DNA of 64,000 nt from Fasciolopsis buskii. Lineage: Eukaryota > Platyhelminthes > Trematoda > Plagiorchiida > Fasciolidae. The DNA is taken from assembly GCA_008360955.1 (NCBI GenBank), contig LUCM01007173.1, forward strand, positions 120,950-184,949, read 5' to 3'. The notes under the pieces are model-generated. The model had not been told where the DNA came from and did not search any database. It saw nothing but the letters and a program-made list of their open reading frames with translations. Every line of letters begins with the position of its first letter. Within the stretch, counting starts at the first letter, position 1. The position numbers and the translations under genes are program-made. This document shows positions 27,289 to 38,925 of this stretch, in pieces.

Positions 27289-29388
27289 GGAGCAACTTCG
27301 TTCTTGTTGGTTGAATTACCAATAACCCCCGAACCGAAGTACCGTGCATTTGGACTGCTTTAAGGCGAACAGTCCGAATTCGCAGGAAAGGGGTCTGTTT
27401 GCATGGAATGAATTTTTTCCGGTCTTCACACCTTAGCTGTTAATGATTTATGATTGCTCAAGTGAGTTAAACACAATGTTTGTTTCTGCCTATCCGGTTG
27501 ACAATCAACAAACCGTAGTTGCTTTTGAATTATACTTAGAATGGATGAGATCGACTTATTTTCCTAGTTTCGAATTAAATTCTGCGAATGGTTGTTAAAC
27601 GTCAATGGATACATGAATGAAACATTGCCCTTTTCGGTGATTGAAATACTACACAGTCTATATAACCAAAATGCGTGGATGTTGGGCGTGAGTTCTTTGA
27701 ATTTTGATAGAATAAACGTCCGCCCCTTTAATCCCTACTGTTTCAACCGTGACAACATTAAGTTTGTTAATGATATTTTTGTAAAGATCTGCAAAATAAA
27801 AGTCAACAGTGCTTTGCTCCATTCGCTCGCACATCACAACTAATTCCAATCATTTCCCTGTTTTTTAGTGAATAAGTACCGACTGGAAAATGATAGGACA
27901 TACTGACCATCCACTATGAATTGGCTACTGAGCGTGTATTTGATGCGGAATGAAATGCGCTGTAAAACACGAAATTAATCATAAATTGGTGAAATGTTTT
28001 TTCTGTATATGCGCGTTACAACTGACCAAAATATTGAGTGCAGAATTACTCCGGCCCAAAGTTTGATGTTCGGGTTCAAGTGCAAGAAAGAAACGGTTCG
28101 AATGGAGTTTGAAACATTGCAGTATAATGTGCATTTCTGCATTTAAGCAAACGACCAGTTTACCATCCTTGCATGAGCAGTCAATCAACTTGCAGCTTTA
28201 CGACATACATTGGTAGATGACTATCATCGATTACGAGGCATTCTAAAATTTCCTTCTGCTATTTTCACAAGTTTGTGAAGTTATCGAGGTATGGAAATTT
28301 CGCAGTAACAATATTCATTTCAATTAGAAATTTCCGCTATTGTATCTGTTTGCAGGGTGTGATAGTGCCAATTAAACCTGGATAACCTTGATTGTCAGAC
28401 TGAACTTCTCTGAAGAAGAGCAGTTGGATCTTAGGAGAGTACGAAAGTTCACAGATTTAGTTGGATAGGCTTCAAGATGTATCCTGGTTTGTGCTCACGT
28501 ATGTTAATACCCTGTTTGATTCGACGGAATTATTTATTCTAGTCAAAAGGTTATCCTTGAAATTGAGGCCTCACTTGTTAGTTTCTTGATAAGTAAGATA
28601 TTTAATGTCAACTTGAGTCTGGTATTCTTTGCGTTCCTTAAGATGCAGTATTTCGATTTAAGGTTAAGCACCCGTTGCAGGGAATTCCTCAAAAAGGCAT
28701 TCTCACTTTCTTACATACGACAATTTGTTCATAGTGGCACGGAAAAGTGAGGCGCTAGTTCCCAAAGGAGCGAAGTCGAATGCGTGGTATTTGGATAGAT
28801 ATATCCTCTTACTGAACGTGAAGAAAATAATGTTAAAAACGGTTTTTTGACAGAAATATCATGAACAACACCATCAGAGTCCATTAAAAGTTAACTCGAG
28901 CACGCTTTTCTTTCTTCCAACCATTGGTGTCTCAGTTGCGTGCACGTTTGGTTCGTGCATGTGGTTCATAAAAAATACCAGCCATACACTTGCAGTTACC
29001 CAGTAAATATTTTGAGACCTGAGATTTCAATTTATCTGGTGAATGACAGTGGATATTGTGGTCGCGCTTCTAGAGTTTTGTGGCGCATCAAATGACAAGA
29101 TTATCATAACTGATCTGTCAGTTGCTAGTTCTAAATAATCAAGATTCATGGAAGAAAGTCATTATGGGGCGACCGATTATTAGTATTTATCGGAGCCACA
29201 TTTGTATTGATACACACGTCAAATTGTTGTGACTGAAACACATCTTGTTCTCTCTGGTTATTTCGTAAGCTGTCAAGACGGGAATAAACAGATGAAAAAG
29301 AAAATGCGCTACTGACTGATTTGCAACCCACTCATCGCTATGTACTACCAAATTTCACAGCTTACTGTGGAAACACTGCGACTTCCCA

Positions 29389-29556
29389 AATGCATTTGAT
29401 TGTAAAACTTGCCTTGAGAAAGACTACCCACGGTAGTCGAAACGTTGGCGCATTACATCTACCAACAACGCTGTGTTATTAATATTATATCATTCACAAT
29501 AAAAACCAATACATGGCGCATCGATTTTTCGATACACTCCTTACGTCGTTTGGTCC
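29389..29556 (+). repeat. Dispersed repeat copy 2, intact hairpin plus GAAACGTTGG (Penelope-end-like)
   Basis: This is the better-preserved copy of the family at 22558-22723. A perfect 7-bp hairpin, GACTACC (29422-29428), loop CAC, GGTAGTC (29432-29438), is followed directly by GAAAC (29439-29443) and GTTGGC. Left of the hairpin is GCCTTGAGAAA. Removing one T gives CTGAGAA, one base from the hammerhead left core CTGANGA. GCC on the left can pair with GGC on the right as a short stem I, and ACGT after GAA is self-complementary, so stem III could form only between two molecules. Both copies share the altered core, so the lineage may never have been active, or may have lost activity before it spread. 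Confidence 0.7.
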
Positions 29557-29697
29557 GGATATCAGCGTCTTTCACTGGATTTAGGTGGATTTTTTTAGTA
29601 CGGTGAGTTTGCACATTAGTCATCCCAGCAACGTTTTTACAATTCAGCTGATTTCGACATTTTCCCGCGAGCAGCACTGATTCGATATTTCACTTGA

Positions 29698-29784
29698 GGC
29701 GGGATGTTTCAGGCGTTACCTGACAGTCGATCAGTCTACATCGGTGAAACGAAATATGGTACAGAAAGACAAAAACAACGATAG
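29698..29784 (+). pseudogene. Short VYIGET relic, possible GIY-YIG endonuclease fragment of a Penelope-like element
   Basis: A 28-codon open stretch contains SVYIGETKYGTERQ (VYIGET at 29734-29751). In Penelope-like elements the GIY-YIG endonuclease has a conserved YIGET followed by a Gly/Arg region and an EH. Here YIGET and an Arg six residues later are seen, but the upstream Cys pair and the EH are missing, and a stop follows after REQ-like residues. It lies 140 bp downstream of the repeat copy at 29389-29556, which fits such an element but does not prove it. A chance match is possible. Confidence 0.22.
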
Positions 29785-29946
29785 TATCAATCGAGTTAGA
29801 ATGTTCCGCAATGTATTCTTCCTCCGCAAACCGTTGAAATCAGTCCAACACATTATTTGTACAATTTTCGGTTCTTATTTTTCCCCAATGTCATGCTGTC
29901 CCTGAAAAATTAGACCAAATTTATACACCTGTGCACGGGTGGAAAA

Positions 29947-29971
29947 GGGGGGAGACGGGGGTGGGCTTGGG
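29947..29971 (+). other. G-quadruplex motif
   Basis: Four G-runs with short loops: six G, AGAC, five G, T, three G, CTT, three G, with a further GGG at 29937-29939. This is a canonical intramolecular G-quadruplex pattern (loops 4, 1 and 3) on the plus strand. It stands out strongly in AT-rich surroundings. No gene or promoter is recognised next to it. Confidence 0.75.
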
Positions 29972-32900
29972 CAAATGAATACCAAACAACAGCTAAGAGC
30001 CCAGACTAGTGTTAACTATACTGATCACGGTGTCATGGATGAAAATTGTCAACGAGGAATGTGGTCGCCAAACGTCCAAAGGTAGTCCAGTGATAAATTG
30101 TACTGTGGTGTTAGAAAGAATTAACGTTCTCACGAAGAGGCCTCTGTTGAAAATGATGTCTGAACGTCTCCAAGATAAACAGGAAACAGACATTTTATAA
30201 AAATTTGTCACCAGCTGGCTTCCAAATCGATTCACGCAGATATCAGATTCCTCACAAAGGAATTATGCCGTGGGTCGCTACTGATATGTGAAACTAACTT
30301 AGTTTGACTCTCGACGCCAGGGTTGGCTCTAGCGAAGCAAACTAGGAGAACGGCAACCCCATGACAAATGTGGCTTTCGTTCAGACTGCTTAGATTTCCG
30401 ATTCCCATCTTCATCTATCTTTCCGGATACTGTTTTTCGCAAATTTCGTCGTATTTTCTCTATTTATACATTTCATCTACACTATTTAAAACTGTCTTTT
30501 TAGGACCAGCAAATTTTAGCACATTTTCAAGAAACCGAAATTTCATTGAAGATTTAGGCACTGCCACAGACAATGCTATCAAGGCTTCACTTTATTATCA
30601 GAAAACATTAAATGAAAACGACCGAGGTGACCTTATCAAGCGGAAACCTCTCCCCATTATATGTTGATTTTACTAATCACCCGGAAAATATTATGTTACA
30701 GATAATAGAGTGAATAGTTTAATTTCTGAAAAGCATTCCATTCATTCCTCTACGAGCGGGAAAAAATGATACCCGTAAACCGAACTTAAATGCCTCTTTA
30801 GAAATCTTTTACTTAGCAAAGAAATGTTACAAATTGTTCATTAAAAATACCTCTTAACCACCGGGATAAGGCTGCTTTGCGGATTTTCGGAGTGATTCAC
30901 AACCGAAGCATTTTGCAATTGTGTATGGACTACTTAGAAATAGGGTTGTTGCGGACAAGCTGAAGTCAGGTTAATCCATTTTCTCGCATCTTTTGGAATG
31001 TTTGAGTTGAACACTGAACATCGCTGTCCCGTGGTTCATATGAGTTGCTAAATTACAGTTTGATTTGGACGGTGTATCAAGCGGTTTGCCGTAAAGTTTT
31101 GTCACGTGCGCATTCGGTTAGACTTCTTGGAGCCACAAATAACAGATGTCCAAATAATAGAACCCAAATAAATGAAAGATTCCACAACGTGCGTGATAAT
31201 CTACAAAAAAGTGCCTTTCCCTTGTTACGAAATAACGTAATTAGGCTTCTTTGACCAGACAGGCAGGAACATTTTGAAAGGCAACCTGAATTCGAAAAAC
31301 GGACGAAGAAGGGTAAAACTCAGAAACAAGACTCAGCCTTCTGATTACCTTCATATACTTATAAATTTTAATAGTAAATGCTTACCAGTCTTATGAATTC
31401 ATAAGGAGGACATTCCTTTTTTAGCCAAAAGTATTGATACGATTGCCTCCGACGTGAGATATGTAACCGCACAATCGGTTTTGTAGGACGCGCTGAGCAA
31501 ATCACTATTTCGGCATCCGGTTTATACGTCGGTATTAATTTTTCAAAGAAAATCGTCTCTGAGATGTTCTTTATCAATTTTATAATATCCCCAACTAAAC
31601 TACAAGGTCAATTGGTCGACATATTTCGAGTACTCATTCATTTGCCGGCCTAAAATTGAGTGAAAATTTGGTCGCGGGTAAATTCAGTGTGCCTTGGTTT
31701 TACGACTATGCACTTGGCAGAATGCGATGCACATCAAAGCGCGTAGAGTAAAAAATTTTGCTCTGACAACTTCAAGCTTTCACCGCACCACTAGGCGTGG
31801 GGTTACGCGAAGGAAAAGGCAGGATAATTCTACAGTTTCTAATAACCCAAACCAATGGATTTATTCGTACATTTGCCAATGTGAAAATTAGTGAGCTGCA
31901 AACCGTGCAACCTATCTGCAGACCGGATCGATGGAGAAAATGGAATAAAGTCAATTATTAGGCTAACCGAAATCCACTTTTGGCGGTCGTCATTACCGAC
32001 GCAGCTGATCGCTTATCATCGGGTCAGTTCACCTCTTCTGACAGTTAAATTCCAGGAAGGCTTGACTGCTGCCGCATATTGATTAGTGGGAAATTTGTAC
32101 TATAAAAGCGAGGGCTAGAGAAACTACGTTTATTCAATCTCTAACAGATATCTTATCAAACCGCCCAAAGAAGAAAGTGCCAAAAATCCTTGTTGTACTT
32201 TTACCAGATGCAAAATGACACGATATGAATCATCATCATACACTATTTGTGCATTATAGTGCACAAGGAGGAACAGACGTGCAATGTGGATTATTAAAAT
32301 GCAGTCACAGTAAAATTTTACTTATCGGGTATCAAAATGCACCAAAACCAACAACCCAACATTCAGCACCCTGAGATTTGAACAGGACAAAAAAATCTCA
32401 CATCTTACCAGCTGTTCCATTTACTTGCCAGATTTAGTCAGACCAGTGAGTACATAGATCTGCTTGGTCGGAATACTTCAGAGTAAAATAGTGTTCAGCT
32501 AGCCGTGCAAATTCTCCACCCGTGTGTTTTATGTAAAACGAGAAGCGTGGAAATTGGAACAGGTGGTTCCAAGTGTCTTATCTGCACTTGTTGGAGATTA
32601 ATGCCATTACAAATTTGATAACAGCATACAAAGTTTACACATCGGACAATACACGAGACTGAAAAACCTTCCTAAGTGGATTGATTCTAGCCGTTCCATA
32701 GTGAATGAAATCAGAGCTGCTGGTTTACAAAGTGGAAAATTTGTCCCCGCTGTGTGTGAACCACATGCCAGAAGTGTGAACACCTGTAATCATCTTGTTG
32801 CGGGCTATAAACACGTTTAGTCTGCAGGAAAAAAGGGATCATTAAAAGGCGAACCTTGTCAACCAGTTCTATCGGACGAAATAGTTGGATTGTTCAGGTG

Positions 32901-35900
32901 TTGCATAATTCGTTCGAGCAATTTTCTGTTTAAACGTTATCCGTGTTAAACAAAACTTTTCCGATGTATTCAAGACCTCCGTCCTAGTGAACCGAAGTGG
33001 GGTAATAAACTTAGGAACAGATAAGAAGGAACACCTGAAATGGAATGTATAGTACCAGATATCGTATAAAACCGAGTATGCACTAAGAAAAAAACAGAAT
33101 TTTATCAAATTGTCACAGTTCTTTCTGAATGAACAATCTCTTCGCGAATCATTGTTTTGTCTTGTTTGCATATATTCTTCATGTTACTTTATCCGAAGAG
33201 CCTATGCTAACTTCTATAGTTCGATTGCTACTCAAGCAACGTGCAGCCCAATGAACTCAATACAACTAAAAAAATGCAGCCGAAAAGGATGAATGAAACA
33301 ATAGAATCGATTCACAACTCTTTCTTGAAAAAAGAAGCTTCTTTGTAAATCATATCGAGTTGAAATGAATCCGAAAAAGCAAGGAAAGTAAATGGGAAAT
33401 TGTGAAACAAATTACCAGTTTTGTTTGCTTGTTGTCTCGCCATCATCACTGTTATCTTCGAGTGTGCATACATCTTAGATTTGAACGCAGCATCGGTTTA
33501 ACATTCGTAAAATTATTTCCACTAGAAAAATGCGGATTGAATCGATCACAAACAGTCAGTTAAATGAAGGAGAGCTGGTACCTAACACCAAAATGGGTCA
33601 CTCCATTGATTGCAAAGTATTGGTAGGATGGTCGAAAATGAACAAAAGGTTATATTCTCAACGTTTCCAAATTAGATGTTTTGCAGCTGACGCTGATGAC
33701 ATTATATGAGGACTTATAACTGATGAACCAGAGTTTTCCATCAAAACCGCTTCACCACTAGTCTAGGTGAAATCGTGAATGCGTTAGACTTGGCGATCAT
33801 CTACCAAACCTCAATTTTCGATTGCAACTTGCAAATAAGTAATGCCATCTAAACATTTCAACTATTGGATTATTCAGCCTGGCTTAAGTTTTCCCGAATT
33901 TCACTACATGAGGAATTTTAACCTTTCTACTGTTCGGTGTTCTTGGTAGCAAAATTACAGAGTATTTGCGCCCGCCGTCCAAAATGTAGAGTTCATTGGT
34001 TTTACTATATGCGGAACTGATGCTCATTTACAAGCAGTTCTCCCGCAAAAGAGTTCGATCAAACTCATTCTCTGTAATTTGTTTTTGTCGCTTATGGTCC
34101 ACCCAGCTAATCCACATATTTGTGTCCGCAATAATCTTGGGCAGTCACAGGTGCCAGGAAGTATAGCGTGTTAATTCCAACCGTACGGGAGTAGTGCTAT
34201 TTCTGTTTCACTTGACTTGACTTAATTGATTCGTTCATGCTGAGTTCATGGCTCTGAAAAAGATTTACACTTAGGTCTCTGATGGGCGTCATTTATGATT
34301 AAGCTGCTGTACAGAGTTTCTATCAATTTCAATGGCGCTCCGAGCACCGACGAATTTCGCTGAATTATTTCGTACGGACTAACTATCCCCGGAAACTGGG
34401 GTCCCTTAGGCAAGTTCACATTGAAAGAGGAGCTAAAATTTAACCGATGAAAACGTGTTCACCAAAATAATATAAAAATCAGAACAAGTTTGATCGGATA
34501 TTACTTAGCGTGGTTAGCAGAGTTTGATTGGTATTCAAATCATTCGTCAATGTTTGACCTAGTAGTGCGGAAAATAATGCGCAAATGCAAAAGTGAATGG
34601 TTCAACTATCAATATAACTAGGTCTAGTGCGGAAAACATAGTGTCATGTTTTGAAAAATGCATCCAGATGGTATAAGTTTATTGGTATTTATTGGCAGGA
34701 TTGTGAAGTCAAGGGATGCAAACAAAGCTGAAATGGAACTTACAATTTGTCGATCTTTGAAATTACTTGTGCCCTTGTTGTTTCATCGAGCTAATACTAG
34801 ACTACATCAGTAGGTTTCTTGCACTGACAGGCCCCGGTAGCACTGGACGTTCAATGTTTCTCTTCGAAAATGTTTGGTATACGTTTACTGAACTCTGTGC
34901 AGACGTTTCATACGTACTAACACAGTGTGGGCGACCAGCATTCGGTAATTTTTCTCATTAATTTTGAGATGTGTAAACATTATGAGACATTAATTATAAA
35001 CGACTTTTGTTGTTGTTTTACGTCAGTTTTGTTCCCCGCAGCATATGTAAGCTGTGCATAAGTCTGTCTCGTTAAAATTGTTATAATTTGTTAAAAGAAC
35101 GATTATTTTTGGAAACCAGTCTGATAGACTTTAGTTGTCGGTAACGTGTTTCTTATGCTGACGGATGAGCAAAGTTTCCCCGGAAACACGGGACTGGTTA
35201 CGCAATTACCGTCGCTCAACAGATGTGTGCCTAGTACTCTTCTGCCTATCTATCCCCATACTAGTATATCTCGCTAATATGTTCTTACTAGAAACTTTTG
35301 GGGTCAATTAGAGAGTGAATGAAGGATAAGAACATATGCCATCACAAGTTGATACGTCGGAAGATTTTGTTCTCTCTGGCCAAGCTAACTCTCAGAATGA
35401 GGTTACAATACACGAAAGATCGGTTTTTGTTATCCCCATTATGCGTGCAGATAGATAAATACAGTGCTTCCTAAATAAACCGATAATCCATTCATGCTTA
35501 CGATATTTCAAACGAGACTCTGATGAGAATCGGCTACATTGGTTGATAATTCTCTGACTGGAAACCAAGAAAACAAGGTTGTAATTAGCGATTGATACAA
35601 CTCTTCAATATCTTTGACGAAAGACAGCGATTGTACTGACCTCAGGTTTTCTTGTATTCAAAGAGGAGTAAAGTCCGTTTAAATACCCAATCACTTGTCA
35701 GCACAGCTGTAGAGCTGGGAGAGTACAACATTATAGCATTCTTTATTTTGCACTTTGTAGTCATTTAGGTCCGCTAATACGAGAAATTCTCGGGCGGTGA
35801 ACACCACTAATATTGAAGATACTTAAGGTACATCAAGGTCTTTTGGAAAAACCCCTTAATCACAGCGAAACAAATGTTCAGCAGCAAAGAACATTGCGAG

Positions 35901-38078
35901 TGGGCGATTTTTGATCTGGCCACAGAAGCTGAATATTCTTCAGTAGTTGTCGCCAGGAGTGGTTAAAATTGGTTAAAGGAGAACTGATGGTATTTGATAC
36001 CAATGAAGACTCCAAACCTCAGAACGTAATCATGAGCAGTTGTGCGGCGGCAATTAAATATATCGGCCCATATTCAAAGATTGGTGCTGTAACCAATTCG
36101 TCGTATGACGTTGCTGAATACTTTCATGCCCACCTTGTAAAATGGTTAAGTGTCTACTGCATTGGGGATAAATGAAACTTTGTCTGTAACATAACAAATC
36201 GGTAGTGTGTAAACTTCTAACTCTTGATCTTGCGAAAGCCTCAAAATATCTCAACAACCGTTTGTTCGCCAACGATCACATGATCATTCTCCCCCAAAGA
36301 TCCACTTCATTTCCTGTAAGATCCTATAAAGACGGTGTACTGAAATGTTATACACGATACTTGTGTGCGCGGACTCTATGCAAATGTTACAGCGAATCTG
36401 TTGGCTGACCGACCAAAGACACGTAGATATACAAGATTCACAAAGCCATGCCTTCCCGGATTTTTGCATGCACCAGAAAGTAAGAAACCTCATTTTGTTC
36501 ATTTATTTATTTTTGTGCATTCGTAGGTTTAGTGCTTTTGCACTCACGGTTGGGTTCGTTGTAAAAGTAATAGTTTTTCTAATGCGAAAAACCATTATGT
36601 GAGGTATTTTTGGAATAAAATCTGCCTGATGAAGTTCGACTTAGGACTGCTGGAATTCCGTTGCCAGTCGCCATCAAATCGAATAAATTCGCCTTATGAG
36701 CAGATGTGCATGTAATCAGGCATGAAAAACCGTGTAGTAGTGTTACTTGGACTGAATACACAGTTGCGATTACGCACAGTCCATCTCAGAATTAACTGAA
36801 TTGCAAAATGCTACCCAAGATTCCTAAACCAGCTGTGGAAAGACAGTATCTCGGCCACCTTTAGAAATTGCGAGTCCGCCGGCTGTCCTCATTTGTTCCC
36901 AAGTTAACATCATTGGAGGATCGAGCTAAATGCGTCCTTAAAATGTAAAATCTGATTCATTATAATTAATTCACTCGGTTAGTCAAAAGGCGTCACCCAG
37001 TAACTGCTTTCTAGATCTGAGAGGAACCTTTGTTTACATTGAAACGACAGTGCTTATTCTGTGCTGTCAAAGACGATTTGTATCTATTGAAAAACGATAA
37101 AATTAGGATTTTGTAAGTGCTCTCAAAACATCATGGTAATGCAGACCTTTGTTTTAGCTAAGCAAACTGGTGTTTGTATTACTGAGTAATAGAAATAAAC
37201 GACAGTGGATGAACGGGCAATTAGAATAGATTGGTCGAATCAAAGACAGATGTTTCTTTAACAAATTGATATATTTAGTAGGTTTTGACAAAGGACCGAA
37301 GAAAGTATTCAATGGACCGTTTGATTGGACTTACCATGCGCAGTTTACGTTTCAGTCGACATCACCATTATATCGATTACTGAGGCTAACTTCAAAAAGG
37401 ATACGTGATATTAACAGCCTCGAGCAATTAATAATCCAGGAGAAAGTGGCATCCTATTCATAGATTTATCTTTGACAGTTTTTGTCTGCCGGTAATCGTG
37501 TAGGTTAACCTGGTACACAATAAATCAGAAACCGATCAAAGCTTTTATTTGATGTGATTTTATTTAACTGTTTGAACTGCCTACCCATTGTAAACTTCAT
37601 TCGCTTATTAACTACCCAGTAATAATAAGGGTCATTTATGCCGAAATGATTAGAATTGGTTAGGACTGTAAGCCAGACAGAGTTACTGACAGAAAGCGAG
37701 GGACGAAAATAGGGGATGTCTGCTTTGTTAGTGGTCTTACACAAATTATTCAAACCAGCTTGAATAAACTCACAACTATATTACTCCACTGTAATCCGCA
37801 ATGTTTGATGAATTACTAGTTGATATTTTGGTTACTTCCATAGGGCGTTATTTTAAGGTCGAATTGATATAAAGTAAATATTTCGAGAGAATAAACAATT
37901 TGGCGAGATGCATATACATTTCTGACTTTTTCCATCCAAACATTGATGTCCCCTAATTGAGCGTTATTTGCATTATAACGGTAGCATTGAACCATCAAAG
38001 CACCTTAAAAAGCAGCCGTTTTGCTTAACTTAGAAGTGTTGGGTTTTTGGTTATCAAAATAGAATCTGCTTACCTCCC
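29972..38078. other. No supported gene; non-coding
   Basis: The largest frames are 30368-30667 (+, 99 codons; an acceptor-like CTTTTTAG precedes GACCAGC at about 30504), 32869-33171 (-, 100) and 36345-36602 (+, 85). Several are open on both strands, and none carries a known domain. 31368-31577 (-) has a protein-like composition but no match. At 33690-33714 a short peptide FAADADDII ending in a stop resembles a reverse-transcriptase active site only superficially. No repeat family member was found in this 8-kb stretch. Confidence 0.4.
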
Positions 38079-38110
38079 ATATATATATATATATGTATAT
38101 ATGTAAATAC
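38079..38110. repeat. AT dinucleotide microsatellite
   Basis: Eight perfect AT units (38079-38094) continue as GTATATATG and then degenerate. Confidence 0.85.
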
Positions 38111-38577
38111 GTGCATATGTGTCATGTAAAAACATACCATGTTCTAAAACTTGATCCTGTCCGAAATAAGTTTAATGAGCTGACTAATTAATTTACAATG
38201 ATTCATAAATTCTAGAGGTGTTTATACAGTGAATGGAATGGGATGTATACAATATTTTTGGCTCATTTGATCGTGAAATCAACCCATAGGTCACAGCTTA
38301 TTATGGGAAAGATCCCGCGGTTCCCGGTACATAAAAGATGCAAATTATTCATTCACTACATTATGTTGTTGCCTACTTGAGGAGAAAGTTTTGTCTCTTG
38401 ATGCAAGCGGTTTCCGAGGAATCCGTGTAATGTATGTATGTACATGTGCATTCTCATTCCTAGTAAAGTAAACCACACGAGTAAAATATATTATGAATTC
38501 GCAACATTGGTTTCTTCCACTGGTTGGTCAATGGTTTATCAGGTTGAGCATCCTCTATGTTAGAATAATTTAAAAAG

Positions 38578-38615
38578 ATCAACGTTTCGTGTTCATCTGA
38601 ACTGGACACGTGTCA
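38578..38615 (-). repeat. Penelope-end-like hairpin with GAAACGTTGATC
   Basis: On the minus strand the sequence reads GTTCAGATGAAC, a 4-bp hairpin (38602-38591), then ACGAAACGTTGATC. The GAAACGTTG tail after a small hairpin resembles Penelope-type terminal sequence. CAGATGA differs from the hammerhead core CTGATGA by one base. It is unrelated in the rest of its sequence to the repeats at 22.6 and 29.4 kb. The evidence is short, so the family assignment is tentative. Confidence 0.3.
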
Positions 38616-38793
38616 GCCCAAGATTAAGTCCCGTAAAATATTTCTTATTAAGAGTTTCAGTTAACAAACCTTGTTTCCAAGTTTGGGTAAACCGGTTCCT
38701 CGATTATTGGTCAATTTACCAGTATAGTCGGTCTCCAGAATATATATTTTATAATCCTTTTATTTCTTTATTAATGATAAAACAACGTAGAAT

Positions 38794-38925
38794 ATTTTTT
38801 CAAGAAGGGGGCCACAACCATCAGATGGCTTCCAAGTGGGGAAGTTGACCGGCAGTGGAAGGATTCAAACCCGCAACCTTTGCGTCCAAACGCCACAATC
38901 TTATCCGTCTGGCCACCGTTCACGA
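38794..38925 (-). mobile_element. tRNA-derived SINE, family A, copy 1
   Basis: The minus strand starts with a tRNA-like head. The A box is TGGCCAGACGG (38915-38905, one mismatch to TRGYNNARNNG) and the B box is GGTTTGAATCC (38871-38861, perfect to GGTTYGANTCC). After the head comes a body with CCGGTCAACTTCCCC and CTTCTTGAAAA. The body features recur at 55.8 kb and, more loosely, at 61.8 kb, so this is a family and not a lone tRNA gene. The tail runs into AT-rich DNA with no clear poly-A. No target-site duplication could be fixed. The promoter boxes are still good enough that pol III transcription is conceivable. Confidence 0.65.

Larger units (their letters stand above)
22724..29388. other. 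No supported gene; spacer between two direct repeat copies
   Basis: If the two flanking repeats were termini of one element, this 6.7-kb interval should contain a reverse transcriptase, and none is visible. Open frames are short: 23159-23404 and 23436-23766 (+), 24892-25164 (+, over a microsatellite), 25624-25842 (+), 27592-27843 (+). The 23581-23766 frame is Cys-rich (GQCQYQPPVC) but matches nothing. A TCTA-rich tract (24975-25108) and a pyrimidine tract (27228-27288) are listed separately. Confidence 0.45.

Noticed and set aside
33690..33714. FAADADDII peptide resembling a reverse-transcriptase active site
   Set aside because: A stop follows at once and no flanking RT motif is found in any frame.
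35522..35571. CTGATGAGAAT with a later ATTC and GAAACC
   Set aside because: GAAAC is not next to the closing strand of the hairpin and no stem I pairing was found.
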